NCBI RefSeq assembly: GCF_000377785.1 | Contig: NZ_KB898728.1 | Location: 53,743-117,742, forward strand | DNA from: Thioalkalivibrio sp. ALJ24 | Lineage (GTDB): Bacteria; Pseudomonadota; Gammaproteobacteria; Ectothiorhodospirales; Ectothiorhodospiraceae | Direction: 5' to 3' | DNA: 64,000 nt | Shown here: piece after piece, positions 29,217 to 38,080 of the stretch | Numbering within the stretch: position 1 is the stretch's first letter | Layout: the number at the start of each line of letters is the position of its first letter | Program-made: the position numbers and the translations under genes | Notes under the pieces: generated by a model | Told to the model about the DNA's origin: nothing | Databases searched by the model: none | What the model saw: only the letters and a program-made list of their open reading frames with translations

Positions 29217-29801
29217 ATGAAGCGTGAACCGAGCCCTTCGATCTCCGCCGTTCTGCGCCCCGTCGGGGTGCTGTTTGCGCTGGCACTGCTGCCGGCGATG
29301 GCGAGCGGGCAACAGGCACAACAGCCGGCCCCCGGACAGGCCCAACAGCCCGCCCCGACCCCGCAGCCGGTGCAGCAGGAGCCCGAGGTCACCACCCATC
29401 AGGACTGGGAAAGCCTGTGCTGGGAACTGGATGACGGCAGCGAGTTCTGCCAGATGCAGCAGACCCTCCAGGTGGAGAACCAGGGCGAGCAGGGGCCCTA
29501 TCTGCGGACCACCATCCGGCGCGAGGGCGAGCGCTACGTCATGGAGCTGCTGCTGCCGCTGGGCGTCGATCTGCGTCCGGGCATCGTGATGCAGGTGGAC
29601 GAGGGCGAGGAACGCAATGCGGGCTTTGTCACCTGCATCCAGCAGGGATGCGTGGCGGCGACCGAGCTGACCAACGAGATGTTCCAGGAGATGCGTGGCG
29701 GGAGGGAGCTGAACGTCGGCTTCCGCCCCCTGCAGTCGGAACAGGTACTGGTCTTCGACGTGTCCCTGATGGGCTTCACCGCCGCCAGCAACGAACTCTG
29801 A
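29217..29801 (+). CDS. IalB-like periplasmic protein
   Basis: 194 residues from the ATG at 29217, AGGAG upstream. Signal peptide MKREPSPSISAVLRPVGVLF, cleavage near ASG|QQ; a Gln/Pro-rich linker (residues 28-57) follows. The mature region has the invasion-associated locus B pattern: HQDWESLCWELDDGSEFCQM, then LQVENQGEQGPYLRTTIRRE, LLPLGVDLRPGIVMQVDEGE, NAGFVTCIQQGCVA, and a C-terminal FRPLQSEQVLVFDVSLMGF. Cysteine pair C62/C71 and C138/C143 fit disulfides in the family. The role in free-living bacteria is unclear. Confidence 0.88.
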   Translation: MKREPSPSISAVLRPVGVLFALALLPAMASGQQAQQPAPGQAQQPAPTPQPVQQEPEVTTHQDWESLCWELDDGSEFCQMQQTLQVENQGEQGPYLRTTIRREGERYVMELLLPLGVDLRPGIVMQVDEGEERNAGFVTCIQQGCVAATELTNEMFQEMRGGRELNVGFRPLQSEQVLVFDVSLMGFTAASNEL

Positions 29802-29809
29802 GGGGACGT

Positions 29810-29838
29810 CTGGCAGCCGGTGTTCACGCCGTTACAAT
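29810..29838 (+). promoter_or_regulatory. Sigma70-type promoter of antiporter operon (leaderless start)
   Basis: -35 CTGGCA (29810-29815, 4/6), 17-bp spacer, -10 TACAAT (29833-29838, 5/6). A transcription start 6-7 bases after the -10 falls at the GTG start codon of the first antiporter gene (29845), which has no ribosome binding site upstream. The -10 sits in the loop of a 10-bp inverted repeat (29822-29831 / 29841-29850). Confidence 0.6.
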
Positions 29839-29844
29839 GGCGGC

Positions 29845-30393
29845 GTGAACCGCACACCCGAAACCCCTACGAACTCGCCTGTCCGGCGGGCCCGCCGGCC
29901 GGCCTGGCTGCGCGCGCTGCTGGCCATGTTTGCCGCTGGCGTGCTGTGGGCCATTCTGGCCGGGACCGAGGCCCTGGCGCACCCGTTCGCCTGGCTCGCC
30001 ATCGCCATGACCGGAGGCGCGGTGCTCGCGCTGCCCGCGGGGCGCGCCATGGGCCTTCATCCGGCCGCGCTGCCGGCGCTGGCGGGCTTCTTCCTGCGCA
30101 ATTCCGTACTCGGCGGGATCGATGTCGCCTGGCGTGCGGCAACCCCTCGCCTGCCGCTGCAACCCGGTTTCGAGTCGTACGTCGTACGACTGCCGCACGG
30201 GCCGCCGCTGACCCTGTTCATGGCCATGCTCAGTCTGCTGCCGGGGACCCTGGCGGTGCGCCTGGAGGGGCGCCGCATGACGCTGCACGTGCTGGATCTG
30301 CGCGGAGACAACGCCGCTACCCTGACGGAACTCGAGCGGCGCATCGCCCGGCTTTACGGCCTCGACCTCGACGCCCGGGAGACCAGACGATGA
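29845..30393 (+). CDS. mrpE: Na+/H+ antiporter subunit MrpE-like (MnhE)
   Basis: 182 residues, two N-terminal hydrophobic segments (about 23-60) then a cytoplasmic/soluble C-terminal half. Family features: AWLRALLAMFAAGVLWAILA, LALPAGRAMGLHPAALPALA, then FFLRNSVLGGIDVAWRAATP and DLRGDNAATLTELERRIARL. Start at GTG 29845 inside a hairpin with no visible ribosome binding site, so translation is probably leaderless. Together with F, G, the fused MbhD/MrpB protein, C and three large membrane subunits it forms a Mrp/Mbh-type multi-subunit cation/proton antiporter in the inner membrane. Overlaps mrpF by 4 bases. Confidence 0.88.
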   Translation: MNRTPETPTNSPVRRARRPAWLRALLAMFAAGVLWAILAGTEALAHPFAWLAIAMTGGAVLALPAGRAMGLHPAALPALAGFFLRNSVLGGIDVAWRAATPRLPLQPGFESYVVRLPHGPPLTLFMAMLSLLPGTLAVRLEGRRMTLHVLDLRGDNAATLTELERRIARLYGLDLDARETRR

Positions 30394-30734
30394 ACCTGCT
30401 GCTGGTCGCCGCCGCCGGGTTCCTGCTGCTGACGATCCTGTTCGGGCTGATCCGCGTGCTGCGCGGTCCGGGCTCCGGCGACCGCATGCTGACGGCCCAG
30501 CTGTTCGGCACCTCGGGGGTCGGCATCCTGCTGCTGCTCGGCTTTGCCCTGGACCAGCCGGCGCTGGTGGACGTGGCGCTGGTGTTCGCGCTGCTGGCGG
30601 TGGTGGCGGCCGTCGCGTTCGTGCGCCAGCACGGGCTGCCGGAACCGGCGGGCACGCCAATGCACGAAAACCCGGTGGAAGAACAGCCGCACGATCCGCC
30701 ACATAATCCGCCGGAGGACACCCATGATCGCTGA
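30390..30734 (+). CDS. mrpF: Na+/H+ antiporter subunit MrpF-like
   Basis: 114 residues with three hydrophobic helices (about 2-20, 36-55, 57-75). Contains FGLIRVLRGPGSGDRMLTAQ and VDVALVFALLAVVAAVAFVR, the MrpF/MnhF pattern in which a conserved acidic residue lies in the second helix (DRMLTAQ, VDVAL). The C-terminal tail is His/Pro/Asp-rich and not conserved. Start overlaps mrpE by ATGA. Confidence 0.86.
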   Translation: MNLLLVAAAGFLLLTILFGLIRVLRGPGSGDRMLTAQLFGTSGVGILLLLGFALDQPALVDVALVFALLAVVAAVAFVRQHGLPEPAGTPMHENPVEEQPHDPPHNPPEDTHDR

Positions 30735-31020
30735 TCTGCTGACCACCGTGCTGGTGCTCGCGGGGCTCGCATTCTTCGCGGCCGGCACCCTGGGGCTGCT
30801 GCGTTTTCCCGATGTCTATACCCGCCTGCATGCGCTCACCAAGGCCGACAATCTCGGCCTGGGCCTGGTCGTGCTGGGGTTGATGCTGCAGGCCGAAGGC
30901 CCGGCGATGATCTTCAAACTGGCGCTGATCTGGGTACTGGTTCTGGCCGCCGGGGCCACCGCGGCGCACATGGTCGCCCAGCGCACCTGGACCCACGGCG
31001 AGTTCGAGCGGCGCGAATGA
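30724..31020 (+). CDS. mrpG: Na+/H+ antiporter subunit MrpG-like
   Basis: 98 residues with three hydrophobic helices. Motif GTLGLLRFPDVYTRLHALTK followed by ADNLGLGLVVLGLML is the MrpG/MnhG hallmark (RFPDVYxRLHAxTK). Overlaps mrpF by 11 bases and the next gene by 4. Confidence 0.92.
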   Translation: MIADLLTTVLVLAGLAFFAAGTLGLLRFPDVYTRLHALTKADNLGLGLVVLGLMLQAEGPAMIFKLALIWVLVLAAGATAAHMVAQRTWTHGEFERRE

Positions 31021-32072
31021 ACGCGGCACTGCTGACATTCGACTTCGTCCTGCTGGCCGGGCTGCTGGGGGTGGCCTGGCGCTGCCTGGCCAGCACCGAC
31101 CTGTTTCGCGCGGTGGTGCTTTTCATCACCTTCGGCCTGCTGCTGGCGATCGCCTGGGTCCGCCTCGAGGCCCCGGACATCGCCCTGGCGGAGGCCGCCA
31201 TCGGGGCCGGCATCACCGGGGCGCTGCTGCTGGTCACGCTGGAGCGGCTGAAGCACATCATGAACCGGCCCCGTACGGACACCGACCACGACCCGGCCCC
31301 GCCACCGGATCCGGTGGCAAGCGATGCCGACGCTCCCGGCGCCGCGCCGACCGGCGACGCGGCGTCACGGGCAGCGGATGCGGGCAACGCCGCGCTGAGC
31401 TGCGCCCCGGCCCCGGCGCGCGGGCGATGGATCACGCTGGTGGTGACCGTCGGCCTGGCCGGGCTGCTGATGGCGACCCTGGCCACGCAGGAACACGACC
31501 CCGGCCTGCAACCCACGGTGGCCGAACACATGGATGTCTCCGGCGTGGACCACGGGATCACAGCCGTGCTGCTGAACTTCCGCTCCTGGGACACCCTTCT
31601 GGAACTGGCCATGGTCCTGCTGGCCGGGCTGGGAGCCTGGTCGCTGGGGCGCCATGACGCGCTGCCCGCCCGCCCGACACCGGGCCCGGTCCTGCCGGGG
31701 GCGGTGCGCCTGCTGCTGCCGGTCGCCATCGTCACCGGCGTCTACCTGTTGTGGGCCGGGAGCCATGCACCGGGCGGGGCCTTCCAGGCGGGTGCGGTGC
31801 TGGGCGCGGCCGGCATCCTGGTGAGCCTGGCCCGCCCGCACGAGCTGCCCGACCCGGATCCGCGCCTGCTGCGCATCGGCGTGACGGCCGGTGCCCTGCT
31901 GTTCCTGGCCATCGGGCTGTGGGGGCTGTTCGCCGGACCCGCGCTGCTGACCTGGCCGAGCGAACTGGCCTACCCGCTGATCCTGATCATCGAGACCGGC
32001 GCGACATTGTCCATCGCGCTGACCCTGGTCGCCCTGTTCATCGGCGGGCGTTCCCCGCGGGAGGACACATGA
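31017..32072 (+). CDS. Fused MbhD/MbhE/MrpB-type antiporter subunit
   Basis: 351 residues combining units that are separate in Mbh-type complexes. Residues about 1-85 form a DUF4040 (MbhD-like, MrpA C-terminal) unit: VAWRCLASTDLFRAVVLFIT and APDIALAEAAIGAGITGALL. A low-complexity Asp/Ala/Pro linker (about 90-135) has the look of a fused joint. Residues about 135-215 are MbhE-like (VDHGITAVLLNFRSWDTLLE). The last part is MrpB-like (AGSHAPGGAFQAGAVLGAAG; YPLILIIETGATLSIALTLV). There is no full-length MrpA in the operon, so this fusion probably takes its C-terminal role. Confidence 0.85.
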   Translation: MNAALLTFDFVLLAGLLGVAWRCLASTDLFRAVVLFITFGLLLAIAWVRLEAPDIALAEAAIGAGITGALLLVTLERLKHIMNRPRTDTDHDPAPPPDPVASDADAPGAAPTGDAASRAADAGNAALSCAPAPARGRWITLVVTVGLAGLLMATLATQEHDPGLQPTVAEHMDVSGVDHGITAVLLNFRSWDTLLELAMVLLAGLGAWSLGRHDALPARPTPGPVLPGAVRLLLPVAIVTGVYLLWAGSHAPGGAFQAGAVLGAAGILVSLARPHELPDPDPRLLRIGVTAGALLFLAIGLWGLFAGPALLTWPSELAYPLILIIETGATLSIALTLVALFIGGRSPREDT

Positions 32073-32416
32073 TCGAATCCCTGGATCCCGGAACCCTGTA
32101 TCCATTCGGCGGCGCCGCCCTGTTCGCGCTGGGCCTGCACGGGCTGATCCGCCGGCGTCACCTGATCCTGCGCATCCTGGCGGTGAACATCATGGGCTCC
32201 GGGGTGTTCATGGTGTTCCTGGGCATCGCCGCGCGGGGCAACGCCCCGCCGGATCCGGTGGCCCAGGCGCTCACCCTGACCGGCATCGTGGTGGCGGTGA
32301 GCGCGACCGCGTTCGCCCTCGCCCTCACCGTGCATCTGGCACGGCTGACGGGCTATGCAGTGCTGCTGCCCGGACCACTGCAAACCCACCGCGACTCGCA
32401 CCCCGACGACCGGTGA
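32069..32416 (+). CDS. mrpC: Na+/H+ antiporter subunit MrpC-like (NuoK-like)
   Basis: 115 residues, three hydrophobic helices. Contains LFALGLHGLIRRRHLILRIL, then AVNIMGSGVFMVFLGIAARG and DPVAQALTLTGIVVAVSATA, the NuoK/MrpC pattern. The DPVAQALTLTGIVV segment is characteristic of MrpC. ATGA overlap with the previous gene. Confidence 0.9.
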   Translation: MIESLDPGTLYPFGGAALFALGLHGLIRRRHLILRILAVNIMGSGVFMVFLGIAARGNAPPDPVAQALTLTGIVVAVSATAFALALTVHLARLTGYAVLLPGPLQTHRDSHPDDR

Positions 32417-33909
32417 GTACCGCCTCGCCCGACACCCTGATCTTCGCGACCGGGGCCCTGGCGGCGGTCTCGCTGGGGCTGCCGCTGCTCGCCTCCGCCT
32501 GGCCATGGCAGGCCCGGCGCATCGGGCTGCTCGGACTGCCGCTGGCGATCCTCGGGCTGCTGGCGGCCGTCGGCCTGTTCCTCGATGCCGCGCCGGGAAT
32601 GGACGCCCCCGCGGTGCGGGTCGGACTGGGCGGCTGGGAGGCACCCCTGGGGGTCACCCTGCACCTCGACGGGCTGGCGCTGGCGATGCTGCTGCTGAAC
32701 GCGCTGGTGGCCCTGGCCGGCAGCCTGTATGCCCGAGGCTACATCCACACGGCCGCGGGGGAGCGCCAGTTCTGGCCCTTGTGGCTGTGGCTGTGGGGCG
32801 GGCTCAACCTGCTGGTGCTGTCGGGCGACGCCTTCAACCTGTTCATCACCCTGGAGATTGCCAGCCTGTCCGCCGTGGCGCTGGTGGCCCTCACCGGCGA
32901 TACCGACGCGGTGACCGGGGCGATGCGCTATCTGCTGATCAACCTGCTCGGCTCGCTGTCCTTCCTGCTGGGAGCCGCACTGCTGTATGGCGAGTTCGGC
33001 GTGCTGGATCTGCAACTGCTGGGCGAGCTGGCCGATGACGGCCCCACGGTGCGCATGGCCGCCGCACTGATGCTGGGCGGGCTGCTGATGAAGGCGGCGG
33101 TGTTCCCGCTGCACGTGTGGCTGGCCACCGCGCATGCCAGCGCGCCGGCGCCGGTCAGCGGCATGCTGTCGGGCATGGTGGTGGCGGCGATGTTCTACCT
33201 GATCCTGCGGCTGTGGCTGCTGATCTTTGCGCCGCTGGGCACACCCGCGCTGGCCGTACTGCTGGGGCTGCTGGGCAGCGCGGCCCTGGTCTGGGGATCG
33301 CTGCAGGCGTTACGCGCCCCCAGGCTCAAGATCGTCGCAGCCTATTCAACCGTGGCACAGATGGGCTACATCACGCTCGCCTTCCCGATCCTGATCCTGC
33401 ATCCGGCGGCCTGGCCGGTGGTGGTGTTCTTTGCCTTCGCCCACGGTCTGGCGAAGGCCGCGGTGCTGATGGCCGCCGGGACGGTCCAGAAGGCCGCCGG
33501 CCACGACCGCATGAACGCCCTTGGGCCGGTATTGCGGGCGCGCGGGCGCACGGTGTTCGCTCTCGGCCTCGGCGGGATCTCGCTGATGGGCCTGCCACTG
33601 ACCGGCGGCTTCCTGGCCAAATACCTGCTTCTGGAGGCCGGTCTGCTGGCCGCTGCGGACACCACCACCATCATGCAGGTCTGGACCGCGCTGTGGGTGG
33701 TCATGGTCGCGCTGGGTTCCCTGCTGGCCACCGCCTATATCCTGCGCATGGTGGCTCCGGCCTTCGCCGCCGGAGAGCGCAACCCCGGGGGCCACGTCTC
33801 CGCCGGGATGGAATGGATGCCGCTGGCACTGGCCGTGGGCGCGGCGGCCATGGGCCTGGCCGGCGCTTCGCTGACCGGGCTTCTGGAACACACGACGGTG
33901 GCTGCATGA
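32413..33909 (+). CDS. mrpD: Antiporter-like subunit MrpD (NuoM/N-type), first of three
   Basis: 498 residues, GTG start overlapping mrpC by 4. Fourteen or so membrane helices with the antiporter core: GGLLMKAAVFPLHVWLATAH (Lys in the channel helix) and APAPVSGMLSGMVVAAMFYL, IVAAYSTVAQMGYITLAF, and the C-terminal FAHGLAKAAVLMAAGTVQ. GLPLTGGFLAKYLLLEAGLL is also typical. Predicted proton/cation-translocating subunit. Confidence 0.9.
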   Translation: MSTASPDTLIFATGALAAVSLGLPLLASAWPWQARRIGLLGLPLAILGLLAAVGLFLDAAPGMDAPAVRVGLGGWEAPLGVTLHLDGLALAMLLLNALVALAGSLYARGYIHTAAGERQFWPLWLWLWGGLNLLVLSGDAFNLFITLEIASLSAVALVALTGDTDAVTGAMRYLLINLLGSLSFLLGAALLYGEFGVLDLQLLGELADDGPTVRMAAALMLGGLLMKAAVFPLHVWLATAHASAPAPVSGMLSGMVVAAMFYLILRLWLLIFAPLGTPALAVLLGLLGSAALVWGSLQALRAPRLKIVAAYSTVAQMGYITLAFPILILHPAAWPVVVFFAFAHGLAKAAVLMAAGTVQKAAGHDRMNALGPVLRARGRTVFALGLGGISLMGLPLTGGFLAKYLLLEAGLLAAADTTTIMQVWTALWVVMVALGSLLATAYILRMVAPAFAAGERNPGGHVSAGMEWMPLALAVGAAAMGLAGASLTGLLEHTTVAA

Positions 33910-35444
33910 ACGCCGACGGTGGCCTGCTGCTGATCGCGATCCTCGCCAGTTCGCTGGTGCCGGGACTGCTGATCTTCTTCCTGCCGGAAGAACGCCACGG
34001 GCTGCGCACGCTGCTGAACCTGAGCGCGGCCGGGATCAAGCTCGTGCTGGTTGGGGTGCTGCTCCTGGGCGTCCAGCGGGGCGAAACCTTCGAGTTCGGG
34101 CTGACCCTGCTACCGGGCGTGGACTTCGTACTGGCGGCCGACGCCCTGTCGCTGCTGTTCGCGACCCTGTCCTCGATCCTGTGGTTCGTTACCACCCTGT
34201 ACGCGATCGGCTATCTGGAGGGCTCCCCCCGGCGCAGCCGCTTCTTCGGCTTCTTTTCGCTGTGCGTAAGCGCGACGGTAGGCATCGCGCTGTCGGGCAA
34301 TCTGATCACGTTCGTGATCTTCTACGAGATCCTCACCCTGGCGACCTGGCCGCTGGTGGTCCATCGCGGCACACCGGAGGCCCTGCGCGCGGGTCGACTG
34401 TACCTCGCCTACACCGTCACCAGCGGGCTGGTTCTGCTGGCCGCGGTGATCGCGCTGAACCTGCTCGCCGGTTCCCAGCCGTTTGCGTCGGGCGGCTACC
34501 TCCTGCACCTGCCGGACGAGCTGCACGGCCTCCTGCAGATCATCGGCCTGGCTCTGATCGCCGGTTTCGCGGTCAAGGCGGCGCTGATCCCCCTGCATTC
34601 CTGGCTGCCACAGGCGATGGTGGCGCCGGCCCCGGTCAGTGCGCTGCTGCACGCGGTGGCGGTGGTCAAGGCGGGGGCGTTCGGCATCGTGCGCACCCTG
34701 AACGACGTGTTCGGTCTGGAGCTGGCCGCGGACCTGCGCCTGACCGACGTGCTGCTGGTGCTGGCCGCACTGACCATCGTCTACGGTTCCATCCAGGCGC
34801 TGCGGGCGCAGGACATCAAGCAGCGGCTGGCGTTCTCCACCGTCAGCCAGGTCTCCTACATCGCGCTGGGCGTGGCGATGGCCGGGCCGCTGGGCGTGAT
34901 CGGGGGACTGGTGCATCTGGTGCATCAGGGCCTGACCAAGATCACGCTGTTCTTCTGTGCCGGCAACTTCGCCGAGACCCTGGGCATCCACGAGATCCGC
35001 GAGATGCGCGGGGTCGGCCGGCGCATGCCGCTGACCATGGCGGCGTTCACGGTCGGCGGGCTGGGCATGATCGGGTTGCCGCCGCTGGCCGGATTCATCT
35101 CCAAGTGGTATCTGGGCCTCGGCGCCCTGGAGGGCGAGGCGGCATGGATCCTGGGCATACTGGCAATGAGCAGCCTGCTCAACGCGGCCTACTTCCTGCC
35201 GCCCATCATCGCCGGCTGGATGGCCGAACCGGAGGTGACCCGACCGCCGGCGCACAAGACGCGCTTCGAGAGTCACTGGATGCTGCTGTTCCCGACCCTG
35301 TTCGTGGCGGTGCTGGCGCTGCTGCCGGGTCTGCTGGCCGGACTGGAACTGAGCCCGCTGGGGTGGGTGGAGCTGATCGTGGAACGCGGCTACGTACTGG
35401 TGCCGGGCGGTGACATGGACAACGGCACGGGGGTGTCCCCATGA
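33906..35444 (+). CDS. Second antiporter-like membrane subunit (NuoL/M family)
   Basis: 512 residues, ATG overlapping the previous stop. Features: ADALSLLFATLSSILWFVTT, GFAVKAALIPLHSWLPQAMV then APAPVSALLHAVAVVKAG, IKQRLAFSTVSQVSYIALG, VHQGLTKITLFFCAGN and LPPLAGFISKWYLG. This is the full antiporter-like core with channel Lys and is nearly as long as MrpD. In Mbh/Mbx-like systems several such modules replace the large MrpA. Overlaps the third module by 4 bases. Confidence 0.88.
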   Translation: MNADGGLLLIAILASSLVPGLLIFFLPEERHGLRTLLNLSAAGIKLVLVGVLLLGVQRGETFEFGLTLLPGVDFVLAADALSLLFATLSSILWFVTTLYAIGYLEGSPRRSRFFGFFSLCVSATVGIALSGNLITFVIFYEILTLATWPLVVHRGTPEALRAGRLYLAYTVTSGLVLLAAVIALNLLAGSQPFASGGYLLHLPDELHGLLQIIGLALIAGFAVKAALIPLHSWLPQAMVAPAPVSALLHAVAVVKAGAFGIVRTLNDVFGLELAADLRLTDVLLVLAALTIVYGSIQALRAQDIKQRLAFSTVSQVSYIALGVAMAGPLGVIGGLVHLVHQGLTKITLFFCAGNFAETLGIHEIREMRGVGRRMPLTMAAFTVGGLGMIGLPPLAGFISKWYLGLGALEGEAAWILGILAMSSLLNAAYFLPPIIAGWMAEPEVTRPPAHKTRFESHWMLLFPTLFVAVLALLPGLLAGLELSPLGWVELIVERGYVLVPGGDMDNGTGVSP

Positions 35445-37156
35445 ACGCGTTCATCCTGCTCGGGGTGCCGCTGCTTCCGCTGCTGCTGGCCGCGGCGCTG
35501 TCGTTGCGGCCGGGCCGCGCGCCGCTGCGTCTGGTGCCCTGGGCCGCGTTGCCTGCCCTGCTGCTGGCCGCGCTGGGCCCGGAGGGCAAGCAGGCCTCGC
35601 TGCCGTGGCTGCTGACCGGGGTGGAGCTCGGGCTGGACCCGATCGGGCGGGTGTTCCTCGCCCTGACCGCCGGACTGTGGCTGGCCGCCGGAGTGCACGC
35701 ACTGCACGAGCGCGGCGAGGACCCCGCGCGGCGGCGCTTCTTCGTGTTCTTTCTGCTGTCGATGGCCGGCAACCTGGGCCTGGTCCTCGCGCAGGACGCT
35801 GCGTCGTTCTACCTGTTCTTCTCGCTGATGAGCCTGTCGGCTTGGGGACTGGTGGTGCACAAGCGCACTGCCGAGGCCTGGATGGCGGCACGGCTGTATC
35901 TGGTGCTGTCGGTGCTGGGCGAGGTCGCGCTGTTCGCCGGACTGATGCTCGCCATTCACCAGGCGGGCGGGGAGACCACGCTGGCGGCCATCGCCGCGGC
36001 GCGACCCGAGGGCGGGGCCATGGTGCTGCTGGTGCTGGGCCTGGGCATCAAGGCCGGCATGCTCGGGTTGCACTTCTGGCTGCCGCTGGCCCATCCGGCC
36101 GCACCGATACCGGCCAGCGCCGTGCTGTCGGGCGCCATGATCAAGGCCGGGCTGCTGGGCTGGATGCGCCTGCTGCCGCTGGATGCCGCCGGCCACGCGG
36201 TGCTCGGCGAGGTGCTGGTCGGTCTGGGTCTGGCGGCGGCGTTCCTGGGTGCACTGGCAGGACTTTTGCAGGCCCGGCCCAAGACCATCCTGGCCTACTC
36301 CTCCATCAGCCAGATGGGCCTGATGACCACCGGGGTCGGGCTCGCGCTGCTGCTGCCCGCGATGCGCGAACCACTGCTGTTCGCGGTGGCGTTGTATGCC
36401 CTGCACCACGGGCTGGCCAAGGGGGCGCTGTTCCTCGCGGTGGATATAGCCGGGCGGCTGCCGCACTCTCCTGCCCATCGGTACGTGGTGCTTGGGCTGA
36501 TCGTCCTGCCGGGCCTGTCGCTGGCCGGCCTGCCTTTCACAAGCGGGGCGCTGGCCAAGGATCTCCTGAAGGCCCCTCTGACGACGGACAGCACGGGGCC
36601 GGTCTACACCCTGCTGACGCTGGCTGCCATCGGGACCACCCTGCTGGTACTGCGTTTCCTCTGGCGCCTGCGCAGGGATCTGGCACCGGCGGCGGCACCC
36701 GTTCCGACGGGGCGCTGGCTGCCCTGGGCCCTGATTGCGGCGATGTCCCTGGTCCTGCCCGCGATGGCGGCACTGACGGCCCTGGCGGCACCGGGTGTGC
36801 CGCTACCCGGACTCGCGGACCTTTCCCTGCTGTGGCCCATCCTGGCGGGCCTGGTCCTGGGCGCGCTGGGGGGCGTGATGCTGCGCGAATGGATGGCACA
36901 CCGTCTGCCGGAAGGGGACGTGGCCGTCCTCGCCAATACGCTCATCCATGCCACGCAGGGCCTTTACGCCCGGGTGAGTCCGCTGCGCGAAATCCGGCTG
37001 CACCCGCGCCTGCGGGCCCGGCTGCGACGCGCACAACGGGTCGCCCGACACGACCTGGAATGGGCCGAACGTCACATGACCCGCTGGGGACGCCTGGCCG
37101 TCCTGTTCGGCCTGTCGTTGCTGGGCCTGTATGCGGCGATGGCGTTGATGCCCTGA
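35441..37156 (+). CDS. Third antiporter-like membrane subunit (NuoL/M family)
   Basis: 571 residues, ATG overlap with previous gene. Core elements: GLDPIGRVFLALTAGLWLAA, LGLGIKAGMLGLHFWLPLAH with PAAPIPASAVLSGAMIKAG, ILAYSSISQMGLMTTGVGLA and LHHGLAKGALFLAVDIAG. The C-terminal 100 residues after the last helices are extended and Arg-rich (RARLRRAQRVARHDLEW). Last gene of the operon; three NuoL/M-like modules in one antiporter operon is unusual and suggests several translocation channels. Confidence 0.86.
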   Translation: MNAFILLGVPLLPLLLAAALSLRPGRAPLRLVPWAALPALLLAALGPEGKQASLPWLLTGVELGLDPIGRVFLALTAGLWLAAGVHALHERGEDPARRRFFVFFLLSMAGNLGLVLAQDAASFYLFFSLMSLSAWGLVVHKRTAEAWMAARLYLVLSVLGEVALFAGLMLAIHQAGGETTLAAIAAARPEGGAMVLLVLGLGIKAGMLGLHFWLPLAHPAAPIPASAVLSGAMIKAGLLGWMRLLPLDAAGHAVLGEVLVGLGLAAAFLGALAGLLQARPKTILAYSSISQMGLMTTGVGLALLLPAMREPLLFAVALYALHHGLAKGALFLAVDIAGRLPHSPAHRYVVLGLIVLPGLSLAGLPFTSGALAKDLLKAPLTTDSTGPVYTLLTLAAIGTTLLVLRFLWRLRRDLAPAAAPVPTGRWLPWALIAAMSLVLPAMAALTALAAPGVPLPGLADLSLLWPILAGLVLGALGGVMLREWMAHRLPEGDVAVLANTLIHATQGLYARVSPLREIRLHPRLRARLRRAQRVARHDLEWAERHMTRWGRLAVLFGLSLLGLYAAMALMP

Positions 37157-37180
37157 CCCGCGCCGCACGTGGCCGCCCCC

Positions 37181-38080
37181 TCAGCGGCGAACGAATTCGG
37201 CGATCAGGTCGGCGGCGTCATCGGCGAAGAAGTCGCGGAAGAAATGCCCGGCACCGAGAACCGTATCTACCCGGATCCGGTCGTCGTCTTCCAGCGCGTC
37301 CATGCGTTCGGGCAGCTCCGGCACCACGTCATCTTCATCGCCGATGATGACCTGGGTATCGGTCCCGATGCCGTCGATCACGCTGGGGGTGTCGTGCTTC
37401 GGGCCGGGCTCGTAGTAGCCGATGAATGCCCGTGGCGCGACCTCCAGCGCTTCGCACTGCAGGAAGCGGTGATCCTCCAGCATGCCCCCGTTCGTCCCGG
37501 CCTTCTCGCGCGCGGCCTGCAGGGCCTCGTCCAGCGAGGTGCCCGTCTGCTCGAGGAACTGTTCGGCGTTTTCATCGGCGTCGAAGGTGGCCGGCGCCAG
37601 AAGGGTCAGACCGGCGATGTTGTCCGGTTCCCGTTCGGTCAGGTAGCGGGCGATCTGATTGCCGCCGCGGGAGTGCCCCATCAGGGTGACCGGTCCGTAA
37701 CCCTGGTCGGCCAGCCAGTCCTGCCAGGCCCTCAGTTCGTCCATGTGTTCCTCGGGACCATGGGTCACCGGGGCGTCGCACTCGAACATGCCCTCGCGCT
37801 CGTCGATGCCGAAGCTGAGGTTGATCGACAGGGTGTTGAGGCCGTGCTGTTCGGCCAGCAGGTCCTGCACCGCGGTCATGACTTCCATGCGACCGTGGGC
37901 CAGGGTGCCGTGGAGCATCAGCACCACGCCGTCCTCCGGAGCGGCGCCACTGCCTTCGGCGAGATGCCCGACCAGGTTCAGGCCGTCGTGTTCGAGGGTG
38001 ACGCGTTCGGCCGCGGTGGCCGGCAGACTGACGCCCAGGGCCACGGCCATCGCCGTCAGAGTGGGAAGGGTCTTGTGCAT
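37181..38080 (-). CDS. Secreted alpha/beta-hydrolase-like protein
   Basis: 299 residues from the ATG at 38080. Signal peptide MHKTLPTLTAMAVALGVSLP ends near TAAE. Nucleophile elbow GHSRGG (Ser in GPVTLMGHSRGGNQIARYL) and oxyanion region VVLMLHGTLAHGRMEVM are those of alpha/beta hydrolases; an Asp (IGDEDDVVPELPERMD) and a His near the C-terminus (LGAGHFFRDF) complete a likely Ser-Asp-His triad. Periplasmic esterase or lipase, substrate unknown. It is convergent with the antiporter operon. Confidence 0.85.
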   Translation of the reverse strand: MHKTLPTLTAMAVALGVSLPATAAERVTLEHDGLNLVGHLAEGSGAAPEDGVVLMLHGTLAHGRMEVMTAVQDLLAEQHGLNTLSINLSFGIDEREGMFECDAPVTHGPEEHMDELRAWQDWLADQGYGPVTLMGHSRGGNQIARYLTEREPDNIAGLTLLAPATFDADENAEQFLEQTGTSLDEALQAAREKAGTNGGMLEDHRFLQCEALEVAPRAFIGYYEPGPKHDTPSVIDGIGTDTQVIIGDEDDVVPELPERMDALEDDDRIRVDTVLGAGHFFRDFFADDAADLIAEFVRR

